Shown: positions 12,401 through 27,400, counted from the stretch's first letter. The stretch: 64,000 nucleotides of DNA from Owenia fusiformis (GCA_903813345.2 CAIIXF020000007.1:19517564-19581563), one strand, 5' to 3'. Translations and numbers: made by a program. Notes: generated from the letters alone by a model not told the origin.

Positions 12401-15400
12401 GCTGAATCGATTTAAAAACTTTGATTACGTTTTGATATTTTGGCACTCATTAATACACTGCCTTTACATTTATCAAATGAAATGTAAAAACAATCTGGGA
12501 CTATTGAGCCAATTTGACTTGACTTTTCGTGGTATTAGATCAGAGGTCCAACGTTTGAGTGATCTCCAAAATTACGATCCAGATTTCAGAAGAAAAGTTT
12601 AGTCGCCTTCTATATGTAACGAGCAAGTACATAACAGCAATTTCAGCGACTGTATCATAAATGTATTTGTAGCAAAAAACTGCCAGATTACTGTAAAATA
12701 GATATTATAGGAATATATTATGGTTTTGAAAAAATATCATTTATAACCATGAGTGGATATTGATATCTTTACGAGTGAGCGCAGCGAATGAGTGAAGATA
12801 TTGATATCCATGAGTGGATATAATTGATATTTTTGAAAAACCATAGGATTTTCCGTTTATCCCATGGGAAATCTCAACCCAGCGAAAAAAACGTTTAAAA
12901 AAAGTTTTAAAAAGATTTCGAAAACATTTTTGAAAAAATCTAAAAAATTTTTTTTAGAAAATCTTGAAAAAGATTTTTAGAAAAAAATTTGACAAAAATT
13001 ATTGAAAAATCTAAACCACTTTTTGAGAAGTGATATTCGATGGTTTGAGAAGTGATATTCGATGGTTTGGGGATTTTTGCTAAAATATGATATCTTGATC
13101 CACATATCAAATATATCTTCACCTTATATTCGATCTACATGTATATCCTTGTAACCATGGGATAATAGGGGATATCCATCAAAAATTTGCAGTGATGAAA
13201 TATCCATTTCAAGTAAACAGTAGATTAATTCAAAGAATATTTCATTAACCTTTAAACCAGAAGAACCTCCATGTATGGGTGTTTCAAAAAGTGTTCGAAT
13301 TCATTACATGTACATACACTTTTAAAGCTTATCTGATTAATAATCTCTTTTCGTAAACGACGAATGGTCTGATGATTTTGACACTACGCCTAATGTTAAG
13401 CTTGCTTACCACAATAGTAGTGGAAATTGGTTGAGGCGAAGAGACAGCATTCTTGCAGGTTGTCGTCTGCAAATGGTCTCCTGATACCGGATAAACATAG
13501 GTAAAATTTTCACTCATCGGCGTTGTCTTTGAAATTGCCAAATAGCCAAAACCATCGCCGTAGTCAACCCTACATTCAACATTCGTCCCAGCGGCCAATC
13601 CAATAGTTACTACAAAAAAGTGTCTGTTTTAAATGGTATATATAGTTTATATAGATAGAATAATTGTTGGTTAAATAAAATTCACGGATTCAAAATATCC
13701 ACCCACATCTGTATATTGTAATTTTCTCTCCAAAACTAGTACCACATCCAGGGTTTTTATTCAAAGTAGACATTTTGTAAAAAAAATATTCCTTATACTT
13801 AACTGCAACTGTCATGAACATGAACATTCGTCAAATTACTGTGTGCGAAAAATATACATTTTTTTAGAATAATAGTAGTAAGTATACAAAATAGGATGCA
13901 AATTTGATATTGATGTATAATGATAGTCCATTTGGGTTGTGGTAATTTTATTAAAAACAATAATGGTAAAAATTGGACATTTATGACCTTAAAATGCGTT
14001 TTCGATTAAAAAGCAACTGTTGTCAAGGACATTATTCCTATTTTATATATTTAATGTTTTTTAATTATATAAATAAAAAGTTTATCCTTGTGTGAGCCCT
14101 ACGATTATTTACTTTGCCAAAAACTTATATAATGGTTATTAGGATACATATTCAGATCGAAACAATAAAATAAACACATTATTTTTATTTTGTTTCATTT
14201 AACAAATAAAATTGTGTTTTACTTTGTAATTTTCAAAACTTCACCAAATATGAAAAGGTTGCAAATTAAGTTGATCCTTGTGTGAGCCCTATACTTATTT
14301 ACTTTGCCGAAAATGAATATAATGGTAATTAAGGTATTCTGAAAATACTGAATAGATAAAATACGAATATCATCATGTATAATTCTTCACCATTATTGTT
14401 TTTTATAAAAATGGCCACACGCAAATGGTTTATCATATTTATCAATATCAAAGGATTGTATTAATATGGTGTACTTTTTGATCACACGCTTCTCTTAAAC
14501 CACACTGGGAGCCAGAACTGTAGATTTAGTTGTAGTGATACAGATAACCACTGGTGGTGCTAGTGGAGATCCCATTAACATTAAACTGCCACAGACAACT
14601 TATGCTTAATAGCCATGAATGCAACTGGTATTAGGTTACACTGGTCAGTTCACTTATGCACTTTAAATGGCCAACATACATTTCCCAAAAATTTCTTGCA
14701 TTATCTGGAGTAGTAATATAATGTGATATATTGTTACTTTATGATTTAATTATTTAGTCATTATTTTATAACATGCACTTTTCTTGACTTCAAATTAATC
14801 AGTATGCATTTAATATTGATGGTGTTACCTTAGGTTGTTTTTGAGAGAAATGATAAATGTAAATGAATGCTGTTTCAGTGCAAAATCATTTAGCCCTGAC
14901 TATGTCTTTTATGAATGTGAAAAGTCTTAACATACATATTACAGGTTCTTGGAGAAAGTATGTTTTTAAGAAGTTTATCACTTACATCTCAGGTTGACAC
15001 GCCAAATAATATTTCATCAGAGTTATTATTCCATTACATAATTTTGACTTTCACTTAATTTTGATTTATATTCTCCTTTATTTCAGCAAATTTGTTTCCA
15101 CAGGTCTAAAAATGTTTGCAATCATTTTTTCAGTATATCAGCAAGATTTGTTACATTCAGTTTGTGTTAGGGAAATGAATTTTTGGTTTCAAGTATGGAT
15201 TATGTGAGAGTGATAGTCCAGTGATAGTATGATTTGAAACACATTTTTCTCAAAATCTGATTCTGGCACCGCTTGGAAATCTTTTGACCTGCATAGGAGA
15301 CACTTTGAACAACACTAATGAAGATGTTTGAGAGTAGTGCCAGAATCAGATTTTTCATTATAATAGATTAATGTTAATGGTCATTAAGAGAGTTTCAAAT

Positions 15401-18400
15401 CTTCAAAGAGAGTGGCTGAGAGTAAGACCACAGAAATCCCTAGAGATCATCAATGATACATCTCTATCTCTACTAAAGTGATGTTTAGATATTACCCTTG
15501 CAACATATTTAATTTCAATCTGAATTTATCAATCTGGTGGTATATGATAGACTGTTAAAGAATGTCTAAAAACATTACAAGATAGGCCATTTTGAAGCAG
15601 AAGGTATCACTACGCAACAACTCAGAATGAGGCTCTCTGCTGTATCAGCCTTGGCTATCAGGTTTCACAAGGCTGCTTAACTAAGTCTTGTGAAGTTTAC
15701 TATACTGGCTCCCAGTGACCAATCAACGAAAAATTTTGAAAATTTTACACATTGTCAATTCAAAAGTCATCTTATGAATGGTAACAATATAATTTGAAGT
15801 AAATATATAAATACTTTTCTCTATATTGTTTTAGAAAACACATCAGACACTTCTTTTCTTCTTGGTATCATGTGTTCGGAATGAAATGAAAAATCTTTCC
15901 GAACCTCATTGGAACAAAACGATACAAACACAACGTGATTAGGTCTCTCAATATTGTAATTGTACAATGGAAAGTTTGGGTTGATTTTTAAAAAGTATCT
16001 TGTTAATGAAATAAAAGGTTTATCTTAATTCTTATCTATTTTGTGTGGTTTTGTTTTAAGTTTTGCATACTTATTGTTAAATCAACCAAAATTTCCTTTG
16101 TATAACTGTATAATATTTAGAGTTCTAAGGAAATGTTGTATATGCTATTTTGTTTCAACAAGGTTATTTTTTATCAAACTCATCTTTTTGATGGTTGTAC
16201 CTTGTTGCAAGCCATTTAGCCCTTTCGTGTCACCTTTTTTGCAGACAAGTAAAAATGAATAGTTGATGGACCAATCTATATAATGATGATGGGTCACTTC
16301 ACTTTAAGCTATCCCAACATAGGTTTTTGTGATTTTCTGGAGTTTTGGCACACACTAAATATGTTGGCTAACATAAACACGCATAAACAATTTTGTCTGC
16401 TGCACAGTTTTACAGAATTTGCCAATTTTGGTCAATTTGATGATCTTATTAATTTTGACGTCAAAATCGTGTAAAAAGTCATATTGGTGTTTTGGTATAC
16501 TCTGAATACAAATCAATCAATTGTCTTCAATTTTTTGTTGTTAATACCCCTCATATTATCAGTGGAAAACTTTAAGTTTCCCAGCCATTCAAGTTATTTG
16601 AACTTTTCCTTAATTAGGAAAAGACTTACTTTACAGAGGATACATTTCAATCGTTATATTCAAACATCCGGGTATACAACCACCTTAATTGCATCTAAAA
16701 TGCTACTGATCTCACTGATGCATTTTGGTGATTCCTAGAATACTACGATTTGTACGAGTCAATAATTAAACGTTTTTAGTGCCGCGACAGATCAAATCAA
16801 ATTAATATGTCGTCTTTAGCTTCTTTAACGTTTCAATAATCACTCTCACAGCTGGATGACTCTAACTGCAGTTAGGATCCTTCAAGACGGTGGCCAAAAT
16901 TCTTTTTTTGATAAACGAACGATATCAGCTAAGCTAAGTTGAATCTGGATTCCGAATATTTCGCCATGAAAACTAATAAAACAAGTGTAAACAGCCAGGA
17001 AAAGATGCTCAAACACTCGCAATAATAGATAATTTAAAAGAAAACAGCTTCGCTTAGTAGACCTCTAACTGAAGTTGATGAAGCTTCGCTTAGTATGACT
17101 TTAACTGAAGTTGATGGTACAAAACTCAATCATGATATTCACCATTGATGGCACTAACTCAGATGACCCTGCATATATTCATCCAATAGAGTTAGTGTCA
17201 TCAACCGTTTCAGTAAGTGTCATTCCTACGTCATTATTAAATTCAGTTAGAGTCATTCTAAGTGAGGCCGAAATATTTGGAATTCAGATTCAACTTAGTT
17301 TAGCTAAAATCGTCGGTTTATCGAAAAGGAGAGAATTTTGGCCACCATCTTGAATGATACTAACTGCAGTTAGAGTCATTCAGCTGTGGAAATTGAATAT
17401 TACTGTAATGTCAAAATATCTATATATCAATATTAATTTATCATGATGTTTCTTTTGAATGTGACAATAGCCCTACCTGTGCTCGTTTCATTGAGTTCAC
17501 AAAGGTCACTAACAACAGATGTGATTGCTGTGATCGCTGTTTCCACAACTGCTACAATTTCAAAATGTTTGGTCGTATACGAGGTCGAGAGAAATGCATG
17601 CACGTCGTAGTGCCCAATCGATTCATATGTGTGTGATATCGTTGTGAGGTCTGTGGTTGTCTGGGCAAAGATCTGTTTCATGTTTCCATCACCAAAACTA
17701 AAACAAACAAAAACGTATTTAAAATCTAACAAGTTCAACCAAGACTTTTTTACCAAACTGCATCAAGGAAACATTGCGTTAAAATAAAAGTCTACCCTGA
17801 ATTTGACAATTGACCTCTAAATACCATACAAAGGGATTTAAAATTGATCCTTTTTAAAAAAATTAGATTTTTTAAATGATCAAAAGATCAAGTTAAACCG
17901 GAAGTTTCAATAAACGTGAATTCTATTATCATTTTAAAATGTGTCTCTCTTTATGTTCAAGATGGATTAGATTTTTAAGAAAATTGTAAATGTAGTGCCA
18001 GAATTTCCAAATTAGGTCGTGTGCAGTGTGACTCCAGAAACACAACTCTGGGTATTTTAAAATATCGTTGTAAATAAAGATCCTTTTGAATACCTTTTGT
18101 ACAGTAACATTTTAGATGTTTGGAAATACTTTGAATCTAAAAAATAAGCAATTAAAGGACCATATTTAAACAGAATATGTAAAAATAGAAACATTTATAC
18201 ATGTCCTAACTTTTGTATATTCAGTTTGTTTTGTAGTTTAGCTATCAGATCTGCGGTGTCTTATATTTTGATGCTTCTCTGCCATGTTATTTTCGAAAAA
18301 ATTAACATGGCTGAAACTACCTAAATTACAAGAGACCATAGCTTTGCTGCACATTAGCCATAACTATCTGACATATACAACAGTTAGGGCTTGTACATAT

Positions 18401-21400
18401 GTTTTCTTTTTTCATATACAATTACAACATAGTCATCTGATTGCTTATTTTTTAGATTCAAAGTAGTTCCAAACATTTCAAATTTTACTGTCGATAAAAC
18501 ATTTTCAATTTCAAAAAGGTGATGCACTCATAATAGTGTTAGGAAGTGTACATAGGTGGTCTAGCTACCATAAAAAATAAACACAAGGCATAAACATGAC
18601 AAAATATCACTACCTAGTTGCTCACAATACAATGAGTTCAATCTTAAGTCTCAAAGATAATTTTGAAAAAATTGGTCAATTTGAAGCAAGATGAAAAAAG
18701 ACCTTTTTGACCTTGAGAAAGTCATTGAAGGTCAAATCTTTTTTACCTTGAGTATGACATTGAATGCCTAAATTTATAGTCAGATTTGAACTTCTGATTA
18801 TAACTTGTAGATGATTTTGAAGAAAAAGATTTGTCAATTTGAATCAAGTTGAAAAAGACCTTTTTGACCTTGAAAAGGTCATTGAAGTCAAAGCTTTTTT
18901 GACCTTGAGTATGACATTGAATGTCAAATATATAGTCAGATTTGAACTTCTGATAACTTGTAGATGATTTTGAAAAAAAATTGGTCAATTGAAGCAAGTT
19001 GAAAAACGACCTTTTTGACCTTTTTTTACCTTGAGAAGGTCATTGTAGGTTAAGTCTCAAACCAAAAGTCAGGTTTTAACTTCTGATAACTTGTAGATGA
19101 TTTTGAAAAAAAGATCAGTCAATTTGAAGCAAGTTGGAAAAATATTCCTTTTTGACCTTGAAAAGGTCATTGAAGGTCGAATCTTTTTTGACCTTGAGAA
19201 TATCATTGAATGTCAAAATTATAGTCAGATTTGAACTTTTGAGAACTTATAAATGATTTTGAAAAAGAATTGGTCAATTTGAAGCAAGTTGAAAACGACC
19301 TTTTTGACATATTTTTACCTTGAGAAGGTCATTGGAGGTCAAATCTCAAACCAAAAGTCAGGTTTTAACTTCTGATAACTTGCAGATGGTTTTGAAAAAA
19401 AGATTAGTCAATTAGAAGCAAGTTGAAAAAAAATCCTTTTTGACCTTGAAAAGTTCATTAAAGGTCGAATCTTTTTTGACCTTGAGAATATTATTGAATG
19501 TCAAAACTATAGTCAGATTTGAACTTTTGATAACCAATAGATGATTTTGAAAAAATGGTCAGTTTGAAGCAAGTTGAAAAACGACCTTTTTGACATATTT
19601 TTACCTTGAGAAGGTCATTGAAGGTCAAATCTCAAATCTAAAGGCAGGTTTGAATTTCTTATAACTTGTAGATGATTTTGAAAAAATGGTCAGTTTGAAG
19701 CAAGTTGAAAAACGACCTTTTTGACATATTTTTACCTTGAGAAGGTCATTGAAGGTCAAATCTCAAATCTAAAGGCAGATTTGAACTTCTTATAACTTGT
19801 AGTATAGATGATTTTGAAAAAAAGATTGGTCAATTTGGTGCGAGTTGAAAAGATACCTGTTTGACCTTTTTGACGTTGAAAAGGTCATTGAAGGTCAAAT
19901 CTTAAATGTAAAGTCAGATTTGAACTTCTGAAAACTTGAAGAAGCTTTTGAAAACAATTGAAGTCAGTCTAAACAGAATTTGTTAAGTTATTAGAAGTTG
20001 TAAGAATTTGTTACAGACGCCAACCGCCAACCACCAACCGCCAACCGCCGTCAAAAAAGACCACCACCCCCACCAGTCACCACTTTTTGGTGGTGACATA
20101 ATAACCGATAACTGTCATTGCGGCGCATTACGACACTCAACTAACACCGACTATCGAGGTGTTCGGCATTGTAAATAGCGGAAGTACATCTGGTGCATGC
20201 ACATAGACACAAAACACATCTAACTGTGACTGGGTTAATTCCACAGACAAATGCTCCTATACAATCCAATGGGGAAACATTGAAATCTTCGGACTAATTA
20301 TAAAAAACAAGGATGTTTGGTACATAATCCAATATTCGGCTCCATGTGTCCCCTTTAAAACTGAAAATGTTTTTGAACAGAAAGGCCGTTGAAATAAAAA
20401 GATATGACCGCTTTTTCCGACATCTATCCGAATTTTGAACGATTTTCAATAGATTTCAAACTCAAGATCACCAATTAATAAAAAAAAAATCTTATGGATT
20501 GGGCAACAATATTATAGAGTTTTTGTCCTCTTAACTAACATATAGAAAATTAAAAGTAAAGATCACGATACTTATTCAGACATTTCATTTAATGCTAAAT
20601 CTGGTACAAATATTCCCCAAAATCTTCAATATCTAGGCAGAATGAGACAGCTGAAGCAACTTATCAAAAAAATTAATCAGATATCAATGAAATGGTTAAT
20701 TGGTCCGTGAAATGGAAACTCAAATTTAAAGCATCCAAGAGTGAAGAGGTTATCTTTCAATCCAAACACAATCACAATTAAGGTCCCACTGAAGGCATCT
20801 ACTAAACCTAGAACGTTTACAGCTTTATCTAGTATCAATTATGGGAAAAAGTACCTGATGAATTGAAACAAGCACACTCGCACAACTCATACAAGTACCA
20901 AATAAGAACATTTTCGAATGGAAAAAAGAAAGAGTTTACAACATCAAGATTAAACCTGTCCAGAGAAAAAGAAATTATCTTGGGTCTTGGGCTTAAATCC
21001 TTTAAAGGGTGACGCATATCGTTTAGCAAATCGAACGCTCGTTTCTGGTGTTGCTCACCGTTTAGTATAAAAGGCCCGATCCCGGAATAATACTCAAGGG
21101 TTCACAGGTCCGAGGCCGTTGTGTCAACACCTCTAACTGTTATATAGCATAAGTATATTATAGATCGTCACACATTTATAAAAGGGTGATTTTTATTTTG
21201 ACAAATCAATTCGACATTTATGGGTGAAGTTTCAGGATCTTCTGTTTGTGTGTAATAAGGAAAAATTGGCATCTAAATTTCCCCATAACGTAATAGCACA
21301 CAGCTTGGCATATGAAATATCCTACAAATGAAACAAAGCAAGACAAACCTGTTTCTAATACAAGGATTTATATTGGCTGTTGTACATATATTCTTTGAAC

Positions 21401-24400
21401 GCAATCACTCTTTGGATAACGTTTTCAAAATCATTATAAACGGATTACTTTATCTCAAAGACAATTTCAATAAACTGGATTTTACAGAACTCCCCTTATT
21501 TCTTAAAAATGGACTGATCCAGTTGATTCGCCTGGAGCCGCCATATTGTTTTTATACGGGATGCTAATCGTCACCCTTTAATCAAACGCTTTATATGTAA
21601 AAAAAATAAATTCTTTAAATATGCTTTTTATGAAACACAAATGTCATCACTATGCTGTCCTAAAGACGCTCCGTTCAAAATATAAATGTAAAGATACAAT
21701 GAAGTAGGAGCAGGTCTTACTTGATAAGGCCATTTATCCCCGTTCCAGTCGTGGCAGATACGGTGAATTCAGATGGGGCAGACAGAACAACTGGACCTAC
21801 TACCGACACTTGAGCAGCTGTCAGTGGGTCTCCAAAGATTGCCATTGTATAGCGAGTCTCTGAACTCCTCTTATTGTATGCATGAACAGCAACGTTGTAG
21901 TTCCCGGTTCCAATGCTTCCAAAATCATGTTGGACTGTCGTCCCTATAATGTACAGAAGAAGCGTGTTTGGTTATTGTAGAGATATCATTTAGATTAGGT
22001 AATGATAATTATTTTGAATGGAATCCTTCTATTTGGCTAAGGAAGCACTCAGAGATAACAGAGAGCTCTTCTGAAGATCTACTAAAAAGCTTTCGGGAAC
22101 AGCTACTTTGACAAAACGGGGCGCTTGAGATGGTTCTAGGGGAGCAATCATTTTAATGGCTTGGGCTTACTATTTACAGACATGGAATAAAATAAATGAA
22201 GCATCAGTAGTAGACTCACCAGGTACGAAACTATGCAGCCTGATGACTTCTATCTTTCCATCTCCGTAGTTTATGAATATATCACCAAGATTGCCAGATT
22301 TAAATACTATATCTAAGTCTGACGTGGTGCCTGAAGATACCAGGTCTATAGACACATCCATGCCTTGTATAGCTGATACTATAGAGTAAAACAAGTTTTT
22401 TTTACTATAAATCAAAACATACGTGGTATAGGGTGATACAATTTGAAAGTGCTAGGGCGTGAATACAAATTAACAGTTATAGGATACTATTTGATGGAAA
22501 CATTTCACAATGATGATATTACTGATGCCTTAAATATTAATTCAAGATCAACGTCTTTAAAGGTATGTCAGAGAGATGCATATAAGAACGTTGTTCACAA
22601 TATTCTGAAACTGTTTCCAATTGTTAAAAGAGGACTAACACATACTATGTACCTGATTCACAGAGTATTGGGTTTGTATCTGATGTTGCATCTACGGAAG
22701 TGATTTCCCCATTGCTAAGATCAACTACGTAATGAGGGCCTGTGGAAGCTCCCACAATGCTGTCTGTGACCCATGCTTCAGCGGTTTCACCATTGTCCCA
22801 TACAAGATTTGTTCCATCGTATGTTAGCCCAATTAGATGTTTAGACGATTGGGTATCTACAAAAAAACAGTTTCATCTCCATAGTAATCTGTTTTTCTGA
22901 CCGTTTCTTCTTACACTCGATCGGCCTTGATAATTCTTTATTTCGATATAATTTTTTTAAATAGATTTTTAATAAAATGTTGACATTGTATGCAGGAATC
23001 AATTTCACAACTGTTCCTCAAATGGTTTTTATGCGACATAAAATGTTTTGTAGGACGACCGTATCGTTGGTTGCTTGATTTTATTTGAGGTGATTATCAA
23101 ACTTTATTTGTATTACTATCATTATACTATAGGCTAGTATACTACTTGGATTGGATTGTACACCTACATGTACTTATTTACATGAATTAATTGCATATTG
23201 GATACTCTAATATTAAAAAATCATATGAATCATAAAATCTCGTTTTCATTCCTTAAGTATAATAAGTCTTGTACTAATAAGTATTGCTAATTTTGCCATA
23301 ACTTTTGTTTTCTTACTTTTGTCGTTGTGAAGCTTTTACAACAACATACGTAACGTACATCCCACCATATCCCATTAAAATTTCATGACAATCCACTCAG
23401 TTTTGACAAAGTTATGGTTACTATGGTAACCATTGTCATGCATTGGGGGCAAATTCCCAAGGAAAAAAATCCAAAACGTTCACAGAGTGTGAAAAGCAAC
23501 ATCAAAGAGTTTTTTTTTACCATTCTGGGCGTTTTCAATTGATTTGGGCCAAAGTTGTGTACTGTGAACCTCCCTGTAATTTTTTGAAAAGTGACCCCCT
23601 TCCCTCCTCGACAAAAATGGCTACGGGACTGACTTCATGAGGTGCTCAAAATAGGCACCTTTAGCATCAATATGCTATTGCTCCTTAGGGATGGGCACAA
23701 AAACTTTCGAACCCCTCACTCTCTTCGGTCGTTTGGGGTACAGAAAATGTTTGTGCCAAGCCCTTCGGGTGTATTCAAAAATAGTAGCCCTGCTCTTCGG
23801 TCTATACTTTTTAAATATTGCATGAAAGATAATCGATACTTACGGATCATATTGACTAAAATGTCCAGTTCTGCTTGAGATTCAATAATCGCTAGCTCCC
23901 CATTTGCCACACGACACGCATCCTTCCCCTGGCTATAGCTGTGATGTCCCTGCACTACTGAAGATGCAGTGGCGTCTGTTGCAAAATAACAACCAGAGCC
24001 AATTGCATCGAACCCAGGTGTACATGATTCTGTAGAATTAAAAGCAAAATAAATCTTTTGATTGAGGGTAGGTAGAAGTATGAAAATTCAGTAAAAGGCA
24101 TTTGGGAATTTTAACAAATGCTTGGATTGATTAGTCTGTTTTAACAAATGCTTGGATTGATTAATCTGTTTATCTTTTTATAAATGCTGACAACATTTTT
24201 TCGAGAATCATGTGCAGTATTACCGAGTCTTGCATAGACCAGGGCTGAACCACTAGTAAACTGAGTATCTTTCAATATACATAGGGCGTGCTTGCATGTA
24301 AAACCACTGTGATCAAATATGTTGGACCCGACGGCACTGGCCACGGCAGCGCAGTCGTCTACAGTGGCGGTAGAAATTGATTCCACATCTCCGAGGCAAT

Positions 24401-27400
24401 TAACCGCTCCAGTTTTTACATATTCAAATGGATTGTCCTCTGAAATAGAATAAAATAAATTCATATTTACGCAGTGCATTCATCTGTTGTATTTTAGCTT
24501 AATTTGATGTTTAAGAGGAGCTATTTAAACAGGGTTGACCAGCATCAAAAGAAGCAAGAAATGAAACCACGCATCATGTATCTTCAAATGTAATGTCACA
24601 AATGTTACAACTTTGTTCTCATAAGTTTTCATGACATATACAGTTATTTTAACTAAAATGTGAGTGTTCCATTTTATTGGCGCACCCTGCCTGTATATGT
24701 ACGAAGAACAAAGGATACACTCTCCCCTCCGCAAGCTATCAACCCGACGTCCCCCTTTGATCAATTATCAAAGCCAGCTTATGGTAAAAAATCATAAAAG
24801 TCATACTTTTGATATGCTTTCCTATGAATTGATTTCTGGTATCAGTTTCAAACTGTCAACTGCAAGAATAAAACTCACCTTCACACAAGTCAGTGTAAAT
24901 TTCCCATCGTAACATAATTTTTGAGTTAGTTGCACCAGAATGTCCCTGTGGATACATAGAAACATACCGGGCCACGAAAGGGGTCGGGAAGTTATACATA
25001 ACTACCGAATGTGTATCGGTATTGCCAGTTATCGTCTAAAAAGGAAAAAATATTTATTTAATGGCCCAATTTTCCTAGTCAATATTGTTTAATACAACTT
25101 TAATTTCCTAATCATTCTACTGGGAAAAATCAATATCAGTGGATCACGCTAAGATTATCAAAAATTGAGTGATATCATTTTATTTAATTGGCCATGGGCA
25201 AAGACCCGGATCGTTCCAGATCCTCGGGCATATATTATGACATACGTTTTAAAATATCGATCTTCAATAGTGATGCTTGGTCATAGCCTGGTGAAGCTAT
25301 TTATTCAAATAACTTCCATTTAATAGTAAACACAGAATTTTACTGAAAACCAAACCGATCATGATTCTGTTTAGAGTTGAAGAATACCACCATTCATTAA
25401 ATATATTATCAACGGTGCCCATGTCAAGCTGCGCGCCTACTTAGGCGCGCAGTTTGTTTAGATCACAAACTGCGTGCCTAACAACATTGCATCATTCAAG
25501 TTGGAGTCTGTATTTTGAAATGTAATTTAAAGACATTTATCCTGCATGTTTTCTTGTTTAATGCATTCATTCTGTGGCGAATATATGAGTCTTGCAAATA
25601 CTAGCAAAAACTATGTGCAAATGAATCTAAGTTTTAAAACATAAGCAGATTAATGGCATTTTTGTCACTGATTTAACGGGAATTTATACGTAAATCGATC
25701 TAGCACTTTAAACATAAATGACAAATAATTCAGACTCGTTTTATATTTAATTCCTTGCGCATTTATCATGTATAATTCAAAATATTTCGAGATAAAACTG
25801 ATATTTAGGAGATTAAAAAGAACGTTTTGGAGAGTTTGGAAATATCAGGCACGCAGTTTGGGAAATACGTGTGAACATAGGCGCGCAGTTTGACAAGAAA
25901 AATGTTTAAATCACGTTTATGGCGTATTATCGTTTTGAACACAAACTATGCTGCTTTAATCAGATAGAGTGATCCTATATATTCTAGCATGCATAGACAC
26001 AATGGCTGAATAAACGGCATATGACGATAAAAAGACATAGATATAACTTTACACTGTAAATTTTGAAAACAGATGTTACTTAAGACCCTTATATGCACAT
26101 TGATCGTAGAGAATGTCTAGCAATGATATAATAAAACAAATACTTATTTCTATGTTCGGGCAATACCTGCTGCACTTTCAATGATTTTGCCCTTCGGGCT
26201 GTGGGCAATGAACAAGTTGCAAAAATCATTGAAAGATGAACAGAAGATGAAAGATGAAATATTTGCTTAATCTTTCAATGGCTTTTGTAGTATGTGATGC
26301 CCGCAACCAATAGGGCGAGGGAAATACATGCTGTAAAATTATTGAAAGTGCATCAGGTATTGTCCGAACATAGAATGAAATATTTGTTTTATTATATCAT
26401 TGCTAGACATTTTCTACGATCATTTTGCATTTCAAAGAAAGATATAATTTTTGTTCTCACCTCAATGAATATATCATAAACCCATAAGTTAACATAATTA
26501 CGTACAAGTATCATTGTATAGTGCACCGGGCGGGCAATAGGCCGCGCCGGGCAATACATCTTTTATAATCAGAAAATTAAGAGAGCTAAGAAATACGATA
26601 TGCTATTATATCATTGCTAGAAATCGTGGCATTTGATTGGCTGACTCAGTACCATGTGATCGAAAATACCATAGAGTATTTCACAGCTCCCTCAATTTGT
26701 GGATTATAAAAGACGTATTGCCCGGCGTATTGCCCGCCCAGGAATTCTGACAACTGCACTGGACGAAAATATAAGTGTACTACACAACGATGCTTGTACG
26801 TAATTATGTTAACGTGTAGGTTTACGTATGATATACTTATTAATTATAATAAATGTTCACAGGTCAAAACATTGGAATTACCTAGAAAAAAACTCGAGCA
26901 CTACTCGAGAATCTGTTAACGTAATTAAAAAGTTAAAAGTCTTGCCAAAAGCATGCACAAGAAATTATGCATGAAAATCTTTATCATATTCCTCAAATAT
27001 AACAATTTTTCCTTCAAATCATTAATATATGACTACGTACATCAAAAATGTACACCCATATATTTTGTCACTTTACGCTGTCGATGGTTAGGCGTGAATC
27101 TTACCTCCGTATTTACTGTAGTTTCGCCGTCTTTGTTATACTTAAGATAATATGAAGTAACCCATCCCTCTACCCCCGTTTCAATACCACCTTGGGTTGC
27201 AACAGCTACGATTGTTTTATCTTCACCTAAATCAATCTTAAAACATAAGATAGCAAGTGATTAATTATATATGTACAATATTTGTTCTTAATTCGTTTTT
27301 TGTTTTAAAAAATTTCAACCACTGTGTTAATATTGAGGTAATATATACAGTATAATAGAATGTTACACATGATAATTAATCAGATAAAATATACAATATA

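Larger units (their letters stand above)
491..22372 (-). other. Exons 12-26: PKD repeat array
   Basis: Fifteen exons encode residues of about 581-1882. PKD core motifs visible in order: INYGDGK (exon 12), NFGDGN (across 13/14), VDYGDGFG (15), IVWGDST (19), WNFDDGSA (20), INWGDGAS (across 21/22), FDHDDGLG (22), FSYGDGI (24), and FVYGDGSS, LSYGDGK and FTHADGT (26). Partners such as ISHTYESIGHY, ITHTYSTPGDRTITVTANN and THIFNKHGNFTV follow. Exon 26 (491-1713) is unusually long (1223 bases) and holds about four repeats. PKD domains are Ig-like folds used in extracellular mechanics and adhesion. Several repeats are degenerate, for example exons 16-18. Confidence 0.8.

Noticed and set aside
20020-20100. 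CGCCAACC repeats considered as a CRISPR-like array
   Set aside because: No repeat-spacer structure; it is a short tandem tail of a eukaryotic repeat element.
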